NCBI GenBank assembly: GCA_015039365.1
Contig: WION01000101.1
Span: forward strand, 1-64,000
Source: Amanita rubescens
Taxonomy: Eukaryota; Basidiomycota; Agaricomycetes; Agaricales; Amanitaceae
Direction of reading: 5' to 3'
Length of the DNA: 64,000 bases
Part shown: positions 31,791 through 41,590 of the stretch, piece by piece
Layout of the letters: every line of letters starts with the position of its first letter
Numbering within the stretch: position 1 is the stretch's first letter
Program-made: the position numbers and the translations under genes
The notes under the pieces: generated by a model
The model's database searches: none
The model's input: only the letters and a program-made list of their open reading frames with translations
What the model was told of the DNA's origin: nothing

Positions 31791-32180
31791 GACAGAACCG
31801 AAGAATCTAGCAGTGACCCTAAGTAAACTGAACATATTATACACACGAGTTTTGCCTAGCTAAAAAAATATTTTTCTCTCCTGAGAGCTTTGGGGCACTT
31901 GAGGGATGTTTATGATTGCGAAAGCGAATATTTCTAATGTGGTTTCGGTGTACTTTGAGCCTACAGAACGTTTGATGGGCGCGAGCGTCGAAATTTGGCG
32001 TGCCTTCCATGTTTGGAAGTTTGTGACGGGTTGTGTGTGACACAGAGCTCAATTTTGGTGACGTATTGTTGATTCGGTTCCCCCCGATGTAAATGTGAGT
32101 GAGGTTCACTCACGACATTTATCTTATTGACGGCAAGGTGATCCCGTCGTCTCAGACTAATTACAATATTGTGCGGCTTG

Positions 32181-33146
32181 CTACGAGCGCGCCAGCCAAG
32201 ATTGATGCCCAACAATTGAAGGAACTTCCGCCCACCTCAGGGTCTTGGGCGGATGAATGGGTAGCTCGTTTGCTACCTTCTGAAAATGTGAGTGTTTATA
32301 AACACTCAAATTCACGTTTATATTGACGATGTAAGTGTTACTTCGTCCGGTTGTTACCACCGAGTCTGGTGGCTTACGCCGAGTTTGCCATGAAAGCTCC
32401 TTGCTCTCGCAACGACTAGAGACGTTGACCAGACAGCCAACGAGTTTGGGAATAGGTGGAGTGGGTTCCACCTCTAGGTTCGGTGAGTACGCAAAGGCAC
32501 TCAGGTTGAATGGCTGATTGACGACATCACAGGGATATCGTCGGGAAGGAAAGGGCCAGTCGAGTTTGTCACTCGACTGTGCTAGGGATTGAACCGATTG
32601 ATGCGTGAAGCCGTTCAGCTGTGTGGTTGGAGGAGATAGCGTGGGATAGGTGGACGCCAATGAGAAGAACGACGTTGGGACCGCGTTTGGTACAGGTGAG
32701 TATGAGCTCTCACTTATTCCAACTGCTTCACTGACAACGTATAGGACTTGTCGTCGGGTTGGGTCAAGACAGTAGGTTCGACTGCACGGGAGATTGGTCC
32801 AGCTGGAGCATAAGGTTTTCCAGCTGAGGGATTGGATGGACCTGCTCTGTATCGGCAGGCATGGACGGCTGGAGTGGTGAAACGACCACGATGAGTGCGA
32901 GTTTGCATTCGTTTCCTCGTTAATAACAACGAGGTCTGGCAGTCGTCCTTCAGCCTCGCTAGGCCGCTTTTGTGCTTGAGGGATATCCTCTTCACGTTCT
33001 TCAGCGTTATTGGCCTCAAGACGCGTTTCCTTACAACCTTCCGAGACTTCGACATGGGAGATTCCCAGCAAGGGCTCAGGATGGTGCGGGACCGGTTTTG
33101 AACAAGGAATGGAGAGTTCCTTGACTCTCGGGGTAATGAGCTGCAA
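32181..33146 (-). CDS. Repeat-protein ORF of block B (321 codons)
   Basis: An open minus-strand frame (LEANNAEEREEDIPQAQKRP, LPDLVVINEETNANSHSS, VLYVVSEAVGISESSYSPVP, CDVVNQPFNLSAFAYSPN). The recurring VV(S/N)-x-E/S-x-SP pattern every 60-70 residues matches the sub-module of block A. No domain is recognised. Five GTGAGT-type hairpins on the opposite strand fall inside it at about 190-bp spacing. Confidence 0.4.
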   Translation of the reverse strand: MQLITPRVKELSIPCSKPVPHHPEPLLGISHVEVSEGCKETRLEANNAEEREEDIPQAQKRPSEAEGRLPDLVVINEETNANSHSSWSFHHSSRPCLPIQSRSIQSLSWKTLCSSWTNLPCSRTYCLDPTRRQVLYVVSEAVGISESSYSPVPNAVPTSFFSLASTYPTLSPPTTQLNGFTHQSVQSLAQSSDKLDWPFPSRRYPCDVVNQPFNLSAFAYSPNLEVEPTPPIPKLVGCLVNVSSRCESKELSWQTRRKPPDSVVTTGRSNTYIVNINVNLSVYKHSHFQKVANELPIHPPKTLRWAEVPSIVGHQSWLARS

Positions 33147-33212
33147 AGGAGCAGCTTTGGGTTGTGCTGGAAGGAATTCCGAATCTTCAGACTGGCGAGC
33201 ATAAGTTCATGC

Positions 33213-33731
33213 TCATGTCTGATTCTTTCCTAACGACGAACTCAATCGTTGGGATACGGGCTCAATCGTCTTATCCAATGGATCTTCTGTAACACGACGA
33301 ACGACTTCCTCGCGTGAGGACGAGCGTCTGTTTATGCGTTCTTGAACATACGCAGCAGCGCTGGCTATGTAACTTCCTTCTGCGACTACAGAAGGATGAT
33401 TGTCGGGCTTGGACTGTCTTCGAACAGTCTGAGAGTTCCGTGAGTGTACTTCACTCACAATCGATCCATCATTGACATTGACAACACCTGAACCGTGTCG
33501 CCCGGATACCACCTCAACAGGTGGGTAATTCTCGTCTAATGAATGACGAGGGGACTCTACTTGCAGAAGATGGATGGGAGAGGTAGTAGGAGCAGGGACA
33601 GGCGCTGCAGACGCTACCGAGGCATCGGGTGAAGAAGTCTCCTCACTTATGTGCTGTATACTAACGACGGTGGAGTCGTAGACCTGCCGTTTCTCCCCCA
33701 TTCCGATTGGAAGCGAAATTTTTGGACCCAT
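33213..33731 (-). CDS. Repeat-protein ORF of block B with conserved YVQER segment
   Basis: This frame runs GMGEKRQVYDSTVVSIQHIS, SLDENYPPVEVVSGRHGSGV, VNVNDGSIVSEVHSRNSQTV, AEGSYIASAAAYVQERINRR. It aligns without a break to the region where block A shifts frame at about 26570, so block B preserves the ancestral register. The last residues (EDPLDKTIEPVSQRL) parallel SPKVPPDKQSEF in A. No function is assigned. Confidence 0.45.
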   Translation of the reverse strand: MGPKISLPIGMGEKRQVYDSTVVSIQHISEETSSPDASVASAAPVPAPTTSPIHLLQVESPRHSLDENYPPVEVVSGRHGSGVVNVNDGSIVSEVHSRNSQTVRRQSKPDNHPSVVAEGSYIASAAAYVQERINRRSSSREEVVRRVTEDPLDKTIEPVSQRLSSSLGKNQT

Positions 33732-34272
33732 ATGTCAACAGATCCAGGAATTGACGTGGAGCGTTCGGCTACGCTCTCTTTTGACGTTTTGGGAGGTAAG
33801 GGTACACTCCCTTCGATTTCTACAGTTCATTTTAACTGTTGAGGTTCTCTTGCAGTGTATGCGAGCCAAGATTTACCAGTCCGTGTATTTACGGGTGGTC
33901 TCGGAGGTTTGGAACGAGTTTCGTTCCTTCGGTGAGTAATTCTACTCACTGCCAGTTTCGTACTGTTGACGCGAGATTCACGTCATTTAGAAACACAAGC
34001 AGAAGAACGAATCAGCTCATCTTTGAGCTGCGACGAAGGAGTGGCCAATATTGAAGGAACGGGCGAAGGTCTTGGTACCAAGGGGACTTCCTTGGTAAAA
34101 GGTACACGTTCCAGAGGACTTTTTAGTTTCTCTGTACCAACCACTGCGTCTTAGATTCGGACGCCTTTATGGGCATTCTGCCGGGTAGGACCTTCCGGAT
34201 TCGACGTCGTGAACAGCGTCGACTCGTACGCTCCTGAACGGATGTCACGGCTTTGGCCGGTGGCCTTCCTTC

Positions 34273-34653
34273 CTACGCTTCGGAAGGGGTTGTCAGGTGT
34301 TCGGACTGCTTTCGAGCGGCCCTACAATAAGGTGAGTAAACTTTACTCGACCTCAATTGCTTGTTGACGACATTTAGGCTATGTCGTCGTGGTACCACCT
34401 GAACAGATGGTTCAAGCTTTTCTGTAGGCTCACAAGAGGGCTCTGCTTGAACAGAAAGGACGGGCGTGGCGATGGAATCGGAAGTTGACAGCATAGGGAG
34501 TGCCACGTCATCAGGTGAGATTTCCTCACTCTTTTTTTGTATACCGATGACGTTATAACCAAGTCGTCTCGGTACCACCTCAATTGGTGGTAGAAGCTCA
34601 TCTGATGAACGACGAGAGGAGGCACCACGAACGGGAGGGGCAGGTGAGGACAC
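34273..34653 (-). CDS. Repeat-protein ORF of block B, tandem modules
   Basis: Two modules are seen in one frame: SSDELLPPIEVVPRRLGYNV-IG...SEEISPDD and EPSVQVVPRRHSLNVVN. The consensus is D/E-x-x-PPIEVV-xx-R-x-x-x-NVVN. A third module (SDECIPLIEVVS) lies in a shifted frame at about 34680-34740. This is direct evidence of tandem amplification of a roughly 60-residue unit. Confidence 0.4.
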   Translation of the reverse strand: MSSPAPPVRGASSRRSSDELLPPIEVVPRRLGYNVIGIQKKSEEISPDDVALPMLSTSDSIATPVLSVQAEPSCEPTEKLEPSVQVVPRRHSLNVVNKQLRSSKVYSPYCRAARKQSEHLTTPSEA

Positions 34654-36229
34654 TTCCTCATCTTTGTTATTATTATGATGTTCAGGTTACATCGCACTGT
34701 TGATACCACCTCAATAAGTGGTATACACTCGTCCGAATGCACGCAAACAGATGTGGCTGTGAGTGGAGGGATTGGAGAGGCCGCATGATCGTTTGGTGAG
34801 GAAGCTTCCTCACTTTCTTTATGTATATTGATAAAGGCGTAGGACTACAGCCGTTTCTCCCCCAATTCACTCGGAAAAGGAGCAGTATGGATGGGCGCGC
34901 TCGCAAATTCAAGAGTATCAGACGAGTGCGCAGGAGTTTGCTTGTTGGGGAATTCGGGAAGCAAAGGTAAGATTTTCCTTGCTTCTACAGCACGTTTGAG
35001 CTGTACTGATTCTCGCGCAGCAGGTGTGGGTAGTGGTTCACCAAACTGCGGGTTTTTGGCCTGGTTATGTACTCAAGGACAAATCTCGTCCATTAGGTGA
35101 GTAACTTCGCTCACTGCAGGCTTTGAGCTGACGACACGAGGTTCACGTCCTTTAGGTAGCCAGGAGGGCGCAAGAATCAGCTCATCATCGAGTCAAACAG
35201 GAGCATTAGCCCGTATAGAGGAGACGGGCAAAGGATTAGACAGCGAGAGGGCTGTCTCGGCTGCAGGTGCGTAATCGGCTCCGTTCACTCGTTCCTTCGT
35301 GTTTACTGTCTTATTTTCGATTCGAGACTTGGATTTGGAGGCTAGGAGCGCGAGGCGTGGCAGCGGCAACGACAACTTAGGACTTATACGAGTTTCCGGC
35401 AGCTCTCGTGCCTTTGTCCGGAAGTTTCTGGACAACAATAAGAAACTGGTAAATCTATTTTGTCCATTTAGTATTGACCAAAAGATTTTGCTCCGCGAAA
35501 TTGGACAAAAGTCCCTTATCCATAATGATCATTGGTGATCATTAGTGATCATCATAGATCTTGAAACGATCATCATGAATGATCGCTATAGGTAGTAATC
35601 ACTAATGAATCACGAGTGATCATTAATGAATTACGATTATCCCGAGTGAACAGTCGTGATTTGTACTTGTTGGATCGTGAATAGAAGTTTTCAACTATTC
35701 CAATTCCCTCCTGAGAACTCGTTAAGCAAGATGAACCATGGTGAACAACTGTTGAACTGTGCAAAGTGTGTTCATGATCAATTGTGGTCCATTCCAAACC
35801 ATCGGGATCACTCATGATTTGCCATTCACCCACACCATCTCATGATGAATTTCATGAAAACTGAGAATGTAGAAATAATTAGGATCGTGATTAGAGGGTA
35901 TTTAACGGCCAACTTCACCTAAGGCAGCGCGTCGAATTTCGACGTTCCTTCCTAGTATGGAAGGTCGTCACATCGTGTGACTGGCCGAATTTAGAGCGTG
36001 CAATCCCGGCGCGCTCTATTGAGAAGGAGGTCCCCGCAGGAACAGGTCTGCGCAACGATCGTCCAAGATTGGTTGGAGTACGTGTCGTCGCATATCTCCG
36101 AGGTGATCCAGCGGGAGGGATTGTAGATGACTTGCGAGCCATCTAAATAAGAAAGTCCGGTGTCGACTCACTAGGCGCGTCAAGCCTTGTTTATCGCTAG
36201 AGAGCCCCTAGCGATAAGGACAGCAAGAG

Positions 36230-38560
36230 GGTTCTTACAAGCGAGAGCTCCGCGTAATAGTAACGGCTACAGGGGCCGTTTGATCCCTTCTTGCCCGCGA
36301 CGCGATCCGAGGAGAAAAGGAGAAGGGAGAATAGCCGCATGAGGCCGGCTTGGTTGTATGGTGTGTCCCTTTTTCTTCCGTCTTTCTTTCTGCTTACTGA
36401 CCATCCGGATGACGCATAAGTACTGCGGTGAAATCCGTGCCAGCCAAACCGAGGACGGCGCAACACGAGGACTCAAGACCGGTCCTCCGTGACGACATCT
36501 GAGGCCTGGACTCATGTCGGCTTCGAGGCCAGGACTTAGGGTCAGCCTCTTCTCGCTCAATAGGACGACTACGGCAAGGTTAGGACTCAGAAGAGAGTCC
36601 TACGACGCTTACACATCACCACATACGAGAGACGAGCTACGGGTCGACTTTGGGTCGGCTTGCCTCTCATTTCCACAAGGCGGCAGTAATGGGACGGGGA
36701 GCTGCGTGGCAGTTCGGGACTTGGTGCGTCTCGATTCCTCGGTCCAATAGTGTATTGATCAGCAACGTCAAACAGGTACACGCTCAACGATGAAAGACCG
36801 GCATCGGAATAACAGGCTGCAGCCTGCGGGATGAACTACGGCTATAGAAGACTCCCATAGCCTTCTACAAGGTAGAGAGTTCATTGAACTCTCTATGAGA
36901 TCGACACCGGCGTCGGATAAATTCGACGACTAGCCGGTATCTCCCCTTCTTAATGGAGAAAGGAAAATTTGGTTAGACGGGCTCGAACGAGCCTCGTCTA
37001 CATTCCGAGGCCGTAGTGTTAACGAAGGTCTCGGTCTTATGAGGTGAGTCCTGTAATGTTCTCTTAACCTAGCGGTGATTGCCGTATTACGTCAGCGGCC
37101 ATTTCCGGAATCCGCGGCACAGCCTTCCTCCTGCCTGTCCTCGCTGCTCGTCCTGCCCGCCAGACAACGGCTTAGTATTTTCATTCAATGGTATTACGTT
37201 GAGAGTTCAGGTTGCTGTGCAGATTTCCACAACATCACAATTGATAATGGTTGACAAAATGGGTGGGGTGGTGCTGACAAAGTGTGATGTCACATAGTGT
37301 GAAACTGAATTATATAATCAAAATGTGTCGGATCTGTCACGTTGTAAATTTTAAAAAAATTGGCCTCGGATCTGCCACTTGGTGGCCCACACCTTCAAGT
37401 TAAGCCATGATTGACGACTGATATCGGGTAAGACATCATTTATGTTAATGAGCCTAGCCTAACCCGTTGATGAGGAAAGTGCAAGGCATGATCTTCCGTC
37501 TTAACTGTCAAGCAGCCGACTTCAAGCCTATGGGGGACTCCGAAGAATCCTGAAGATCTCGTCACGCGCGCGCTAGTAGTAATGGACCAACCAGCATGCG
37601 AGGAGGGCCATGACAAGGTCTGTAGAGAACTTGGTAAGCTCTCTATATTATTCTGTGCGTCCTCAATGTACTGAGGCTGCAAAAGGTTCGCCACCGCTGA
37701 CGTTAAGCTTCTACATGCCAGCATCAGCACGTCATCAAGCGCAAGATGAAGTCGTTTGTGCCGGTACGGAAGCAAAAATGACATTCGTAATTGCAACGCC
37801 TGTTGGAAAGAATCGCGACAGGATAGGACTTGGGTAAGTCCTCTATCTTGTTTTTTAAGAGAATCTATCAAGATTCTCTATAAGGCTTGAATTACAACGA
37901 CTCGCTGCGAGTCTCTTCCCCTTCAAGAAGGGGAAAGGTATTAAAGACGGGCAAGTCCCTCAGTTATACGTCTTAGTGTTCACTAACGGCATATATAGAC
38001 GTGTAACATCAATCGGTCCAGCCTGGACTTGTATCGTCTAGCGGCCAAGGTCGCAGGGAATGATCGCTCAAATGATTCGTTTGAATCATAAGAATGAAAA
38101 TCATTTTCAATGGGAGGTGTCGACTTGTAAGTCCAATTCCTCCAGAGTCCCGATGTGCTAATTGAGCCGCATCATACAGGCGTGTTCCTTTCGACTGGAT
38201 CAGCCGTCCTTAGGTCTAAGGAGGACTCGAAAGGGTCCTGAAGTATTGTGGACTAGGCTACTAGTCGTCCGCGGGTTAGACTCAGCGTTCACACTGGGTC
38301 TAGAGCGAACCCACTGGGTGAGTTCTCGTATTGCATTGTATTGGGGATCCTATTAAAGCTCTCCCCATGCTAGGACCCAGGAGAATCGACAACGACTCGT
38401 CCCGAGTCCTTTCCCCTTCAAGAAAGGAGGAATACAAGGCTATAGACGGGCTCAGCAAGTCCCGCCTAGCATAATAATGATTAAGTGAGTCATGTAATGA
38501 CTCAAATATAGTTTTTAAAGTCTAATTCATAGAATTTATGTATAATTTACATAGATACAA
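36230..38560. other. Non-coding hairpin-rich segment unique to block C
   Basis: About 2.3 kb without convincing ORFs. At least three diverged tandem modules start with a TCCCCTTC-AAG-type hairpin followed by AGACGGGC (36950-37000, 37917-37955, 38413-38455). Two start with GGACTC-GAA-type hairpins and CCTGAAG (37535, 38222). Sequence differs between modules while pairing is kept in most stems. Confidence 0.5.
37362..37393. repeat. GGCCTCGG-type interspersed repeat, copy 2
   Basis: Nearly identical to 19209-19240 (two mismatches in 32 bp), in the same orientation. Confidence 0.6.
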
Positions 38561-38585
38561 GTTAGCCGACTCGGAAATCGACTAG

Positions 38586-39452
38586 TTATGCTGTCCAAAG
38601 ACAGCTTCGAGCAAACGACGACGATAACGACGCGATACTCGGCATCTGCAACCTGCAGCCACGGAGACGAGAGGGATGGGAGATGACGGGAGCGTCACGG
38701 TTGAGCGCATCGATGGGCCTGCTAAGGTTCGTAGCTATTCCCTTTCGTTCGCTCGTCGTATTGACAATTTCGTATAGAAGCTGACTACAGACTATCCAAT
38801 TGGGCGGCTTACGAACTGGGCAAGCGAGTCCAATACTCGGGTGACCAAGACTCGATATCCGCAGCAGGCGTGCAGATAGGATAGGCAGTATGAGGGCCGT
38901 CTCAACAGACGGTAGGTGCTTTAAAGCACCTAAGCTGAATTTTGTATTAACGACGTTGTTAAGTCGTCGTTTGGCCTTAACCGCGATATTCGGCGGTTTA
39001 CCACGAGCCCGCCACCAGCGTTCGACGCTTTGAGGGCAGCAGGAATAAGCCTGGAAGAATGCAGGCTTAGAGACGGGTCGTGACCCTGTCTTAGGTTCAG
39101 GCGAGTGCACGATGGCACTCAAGGGGAACAGGAAGCTAACAGCACGGTAGGGATACCGTTGGGGGCCTTCATCGTCCGGAGGCTTCAAGACTAGCTGACC
39201 GAGTCTCATGCTCGACTCGCTGAAGGAATCGGCCTGCGAAAGGACGGCAGGCAAGAGAGCAAATGGCGTGAGGGCCGTTAAGGGGATAGGTGGGTGCGGG
39301 CGTGCACTCATTTCTATCTTACTGACAGCCAAAGATGTAGGCTGTCGTTTAGTGGGGTCTAGAGGCCGCTTGACCTCTATTAGAGCTAGTATAACCGGCT
39401 CTACCGAGACCTTTTCGGTCTCTAGATGTTCAGCTGTGCATCTATCCGCCAC
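38586..39452 (-). CDS. Block C ORF, paralogue of the block A C-terminal part
   Basis: A 288-codon open frame. Its N-terminal half (HLETEKVSVEPVILALIEVK, SKIEMSARPHPPIPLTALTP, SFSESSMRLGQLVLKPPDDE) is colinear with block A 25010-25410. Its C-terminal half (RLLRISSLGHPSIGLACPVR, LLYEIVNTTSERKGIATNLS) has no counterpart in A, where the left end follows directly. No recognised domain. It probably represents the more complete 3' end of the family's ORF. Confidence 0.4.
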   Translation of the reverse strand: MADRCTAEHLETEKVSVEPVILALIEVKRPLDPTKRQPTSLAVSKIEMSARPHPPIPLTALTPFALLPAVLSQADSFSESSMRLGQLVLKPPDDEGPQRYPYRAVSFLFPLSAIVHSPEPKTGSRPVSKPAFFQAYSCCPQSVERWWRARGKPPNIAVKAKRRLNNVVNTKFSLGALKHLPSVETALILPILSARLLRISSLGHPSIGLACPVRKPPNWIVCSQLLYEIVNTTSERKGIATNLSRPIDALNRDAPVISHPSRLRGCRLQMPSIASLSSSFARSCLWTA

Positions 39453-40106
39453 TACGGCTTCAACGGGCTGTACGGAGCAGTCTTCTCGGACCCTGAAGAC
39501 TCCTCCGTAGAAAGCTTGTCGGCTCTCTGTACCTCAGGTTGAGACAAGGCGGGTACTATAGCCTTGTTAGGCTGCAATAATACAGCCTCAGGCTGCGAAC
39601 GAGAGGGCAACGCGCTGCTCAAGTTTATGTGCCAATCATGTAATTCTCCTTGATTGTGTCATACTAATTAACAAACTGGTGTATGACCTGGCTATAGTAC
39701 GGGATTGTTAAAGATCATGATTTATGAACAACACATTAATTGCTTGTTACACTAAAAGTACAGTAACCATGATCACTCATGATCACTAGCAATCACTGGT
39801 GATTGATGATGTTTCAAAGCTTGGTAAATTTTAATCTATACTCTAATAACACCATGGACAACGATTGGTTCACAAAGGTTCATGAAGGTTCATGAAGGCC
39901 TCTTTGAAAAGAAAAGAAGTAATCATGATAAAGCACTAATGTACAACGATGTATCACTTCCATTCACGAGCTTTTATATTAACGACAATTTGTGATAATC
40001 TGTCGTGATCACGGGGAAATCACTAGTGATCATCATCATTTTCGTAGGTCTTAGACCATTTGTCCAATTTCGCGGCACATAAAAGATGGATGGTCCAAAC
40101 TACCTT

Positions 40107-40367
40107 TCATACTCCGTCATTTTGCCGATCAGGTAACGAGTCAAACATGAGTTGCACTTTCATTAACACCAGGGTTCCTGGACGAAGTTTGTCACACATT
40201 TCTGGCAAGGGAGGTACAAGTTTATCGTCGCAGTCGACTACCTCTCTTTGCATCAATTTGGCATTTACGAGACAGAATACCAGACCGCCGAAATCAGGAA
40301 GGAGATGGGGGTCGTAGTATGAACCAACAGACAAATCTTCGAGGCAGATGGTGCCAGGTGAGCACAC
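40107..40367 (-). pseudogene. Fragment of a transposon-associated protein
   Basis: The minus frame LLPDFGGLVFCLVNAKLMQR, EVVDCDDKLVPPLPEMCDKL, RPGTLVLMKVQL resembles the plus-strand piece at 24164-24367. It lies just outside the right 17-bp inverted repeat. A similar piece also lies outside the left side of block A. No start-to-stop model is intact. Confidence 0.4.
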
Positions 40368-40589
40368 AAGTTAAAAATGTGTCAGACAATTTACCTGAAG
40401 GAATTTCCAACCGATTGTTTGTTCCGGGCGCGGTAATCCAATAGTCAACATCAACTGAACCCACTACTTACGTAGCGGGGGATGTGTGTTCCCCTCCTCA
40501 GCAACTACTCGGCTTGACAAAAGGTATGTGTATTTGCTCTAAACATTGCGCTGACATGGTTTTTTCTAGAAATTTAGCATTGTGTTGAA

Positions 40590-40997
40590 CTTCTGCGCTG
40601 ACATGGCTACTGTCCCATAACGGGCAAGGGGAAGATGTGGATGCCTCTGATCTTTCGTCCTCAGGGCATCCAACTTGTCATCACACCCCTCAACATTCTC
40701 AGAGGACAGAATACTCTGGGTTTAGACAGGATTGGGCTTATTTCTCGGACAACAGCAAAGCTGGAAAATTTTCATGTTCACCTTGTTTCCTTTGCAGCCA
40801 CTAATGTGAGTATAGGATATCGCTTCGCTTCGGAGAGTGTGTGGGATAACCTGGTGCTAGGGGTTGAAAATGAAAGGGATGTTGTAAAAGAAAAGGTCGA
40901 AGAAGCTTGTAGGGCCGCTATGGTCCATAAATTCATCGAGGATTTCTTGATGGATATGAAACACATTGAGGTCAAGCGGGGCAGAGACAACAGCTAG
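40590..40997 (+). pseudogene. RecQ-type helicase fragment
   Basis: The frame reads GKGKMWMPLIFRPQGIQLVI, TPLNILRGQNTLGLDRIGL, resembling the motif I to Ia region of fungal RecQ-like helicases (GSGK then ITPLNIL). The Walker A Lys-Thr/Ser is not intact (GKGKM). The rest of the ORF (ERDVVKEKVEEACRAAMVHK) no longer looks like helicase. The DEAH box and later motifs are absent. Confidence 0.45.
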
Positions 40998-41290
40998 CCC
41001 TCGCTCCCGTCAGCTCCGGAACCCCTGTGTATTATTTAATACCAGGTAAGCCTTTCTTCTCTCGGCTTTCCTTTCCCATTCTAACTCCTCGGTTATCATA
41101 GACAAAGCATCGTCCACACTGGCGCCTACTGGTTTTTGAAGCGCTCAAACGCTGGCGCGCAACCAATTTCGTTCATGTTTTGAATGTATCGTCAAACAAG
41201 GCTTTCAAGGTGACCTGGAAAATCCGAACTGTAGGTAAGAGTTTTGCTTTATGCTTGAAGCACAGGTAGACTGGCGGATACCTTCCAGGG

Positions 41291-41590
41291 ATGAATTTGG
41301 ATGACAAAGTTGATGCGTATCCCGTCGAACTCCCGGATGGCCCAGATGAAGAATTGGTGGACATCCCTTTTAGGTTCAAGCACCATACGTTGAGACGAGT
41401 AACGTCTCTAGCCAACTGGATATTTGATGCTCTCACCGTCACCGACCTGACACTGGTTCCGACGAAACATCAGCCCCCTACTGAGACGGGACTGAAAAGG
41501 ATCAGTCGATTCGTTCCGCTGGAGGCATTCAAGGCAGACTCAGAGATAAAAGAAGATAAAGACGTGGGAAGGTGGTTGAGGCAAGGTTGA
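41291..41590 (+). CDS. Unrecognised ORF, 99 codons
   Basis: MNLDDKVDAYPVELPDGPDE, ELVDIPFRFKHHTLRRVTSL and on. Acidic N-terminal part, no known domain. It may join 41087-41160 through an intron, but no model is decisive. Confidence 0.2.
   Translation: MNLDDKVDAYPVELPDGPDEELVDIPFRFKHHTLRRVTSLANWIFDALTVTDLTLVPTKHQPPTETGLKRISRFVPLEAFKADSEIKEDKDVGRWLRQG

Larger units (their letters stand above)
31840..35290 (-). mobile_element. Hairpin-array element, block B
   Basis: Same structure as block A. Verified hairpins: 32095-32113 (8 bp arms, 3 nt loop), 32290-32307 (18-nt palindrome), 32557-32579 (9, 5), 33376-33395 (7, 6), 33440-33458 (7, 5), 33932-33949 (7, 4), 34334-34348 (7, 1), 34367-34387 (7, 7) and 34796-34813 (18-nt palindrome). 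Minus-strand repeat ORFs continue through 32181-33146, 33213-33731 and 34273-34653. The left edge lies near 31840 after the transposon-gene relic. To the right the pattern thins after 35290. Confidence 0.6.
35900..39620 (-). mobile_element. Hairpin-array element, block C
   Basis: The hairpin pattern resumes: 36582-36601 (7 bp arms, 6 nt loop), 37858-37879 (9, 4), 37917-37934 (7, 4), 38072-38089 (7, 4) and 38486-38504 (7, 5), plus many with 5-6 bp arms. The left part 36076-36194 matches block A's left end at 24858-25010. Between 36230 and 38560 no long ORF exists, yet hairpins are as dense as in the coding parts. From 38586 to 39600 it again matches block A (25040-25410). Confidence 0.6.
35493..40075. 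mobile_element. 17-bp inverted repeat pair enclosing hairpin block C
   Basis: CCGCGAAATTGGACAAA at 35493-35509 is exactly reverse-complemented at 40059-40075. Inside both ends lie AT-rich stretches dense in GATCA/TGATCAC words (35525-35900 and 39640-40035), a subterminal-repeat layout seen in several DNA transposons. No target-site duplication is evident and no transposase is encoded between them, so this may be a non-autonomous element that carried block C. Confidence 0.45.

Noticed and set aside
34595..34630. Hammerhead ribozyme core (CTGATGA)
   Set aside because: The required GAAA box and flanking stems are missing.
25270..35290. A plus-strand multi-exon protein gene using the GTGAGT...AG introns
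   Set aside because: The intervening exons are closed by stops in all three frames (for example 27722-27895 and 32531-32690), whereas the minus strand is open over kilobases. The intron-like motif is kept as a finding, not as a gene.
38030..38160. tRNA-like fold (TCGTCTAGCGGCC ... GTCCAATTCCTCC)
   Set aside because: Arm lengths and the TTCRA loop do not fit a tRNA; it is one of the stacked hairpins of block C.
24858..39620. CRISPR-like array
   Set aside because: The repeats differ in sequence, spacing is irregular, and the genome is eukaryotic. There is no identical direct repeat with unique spacers.
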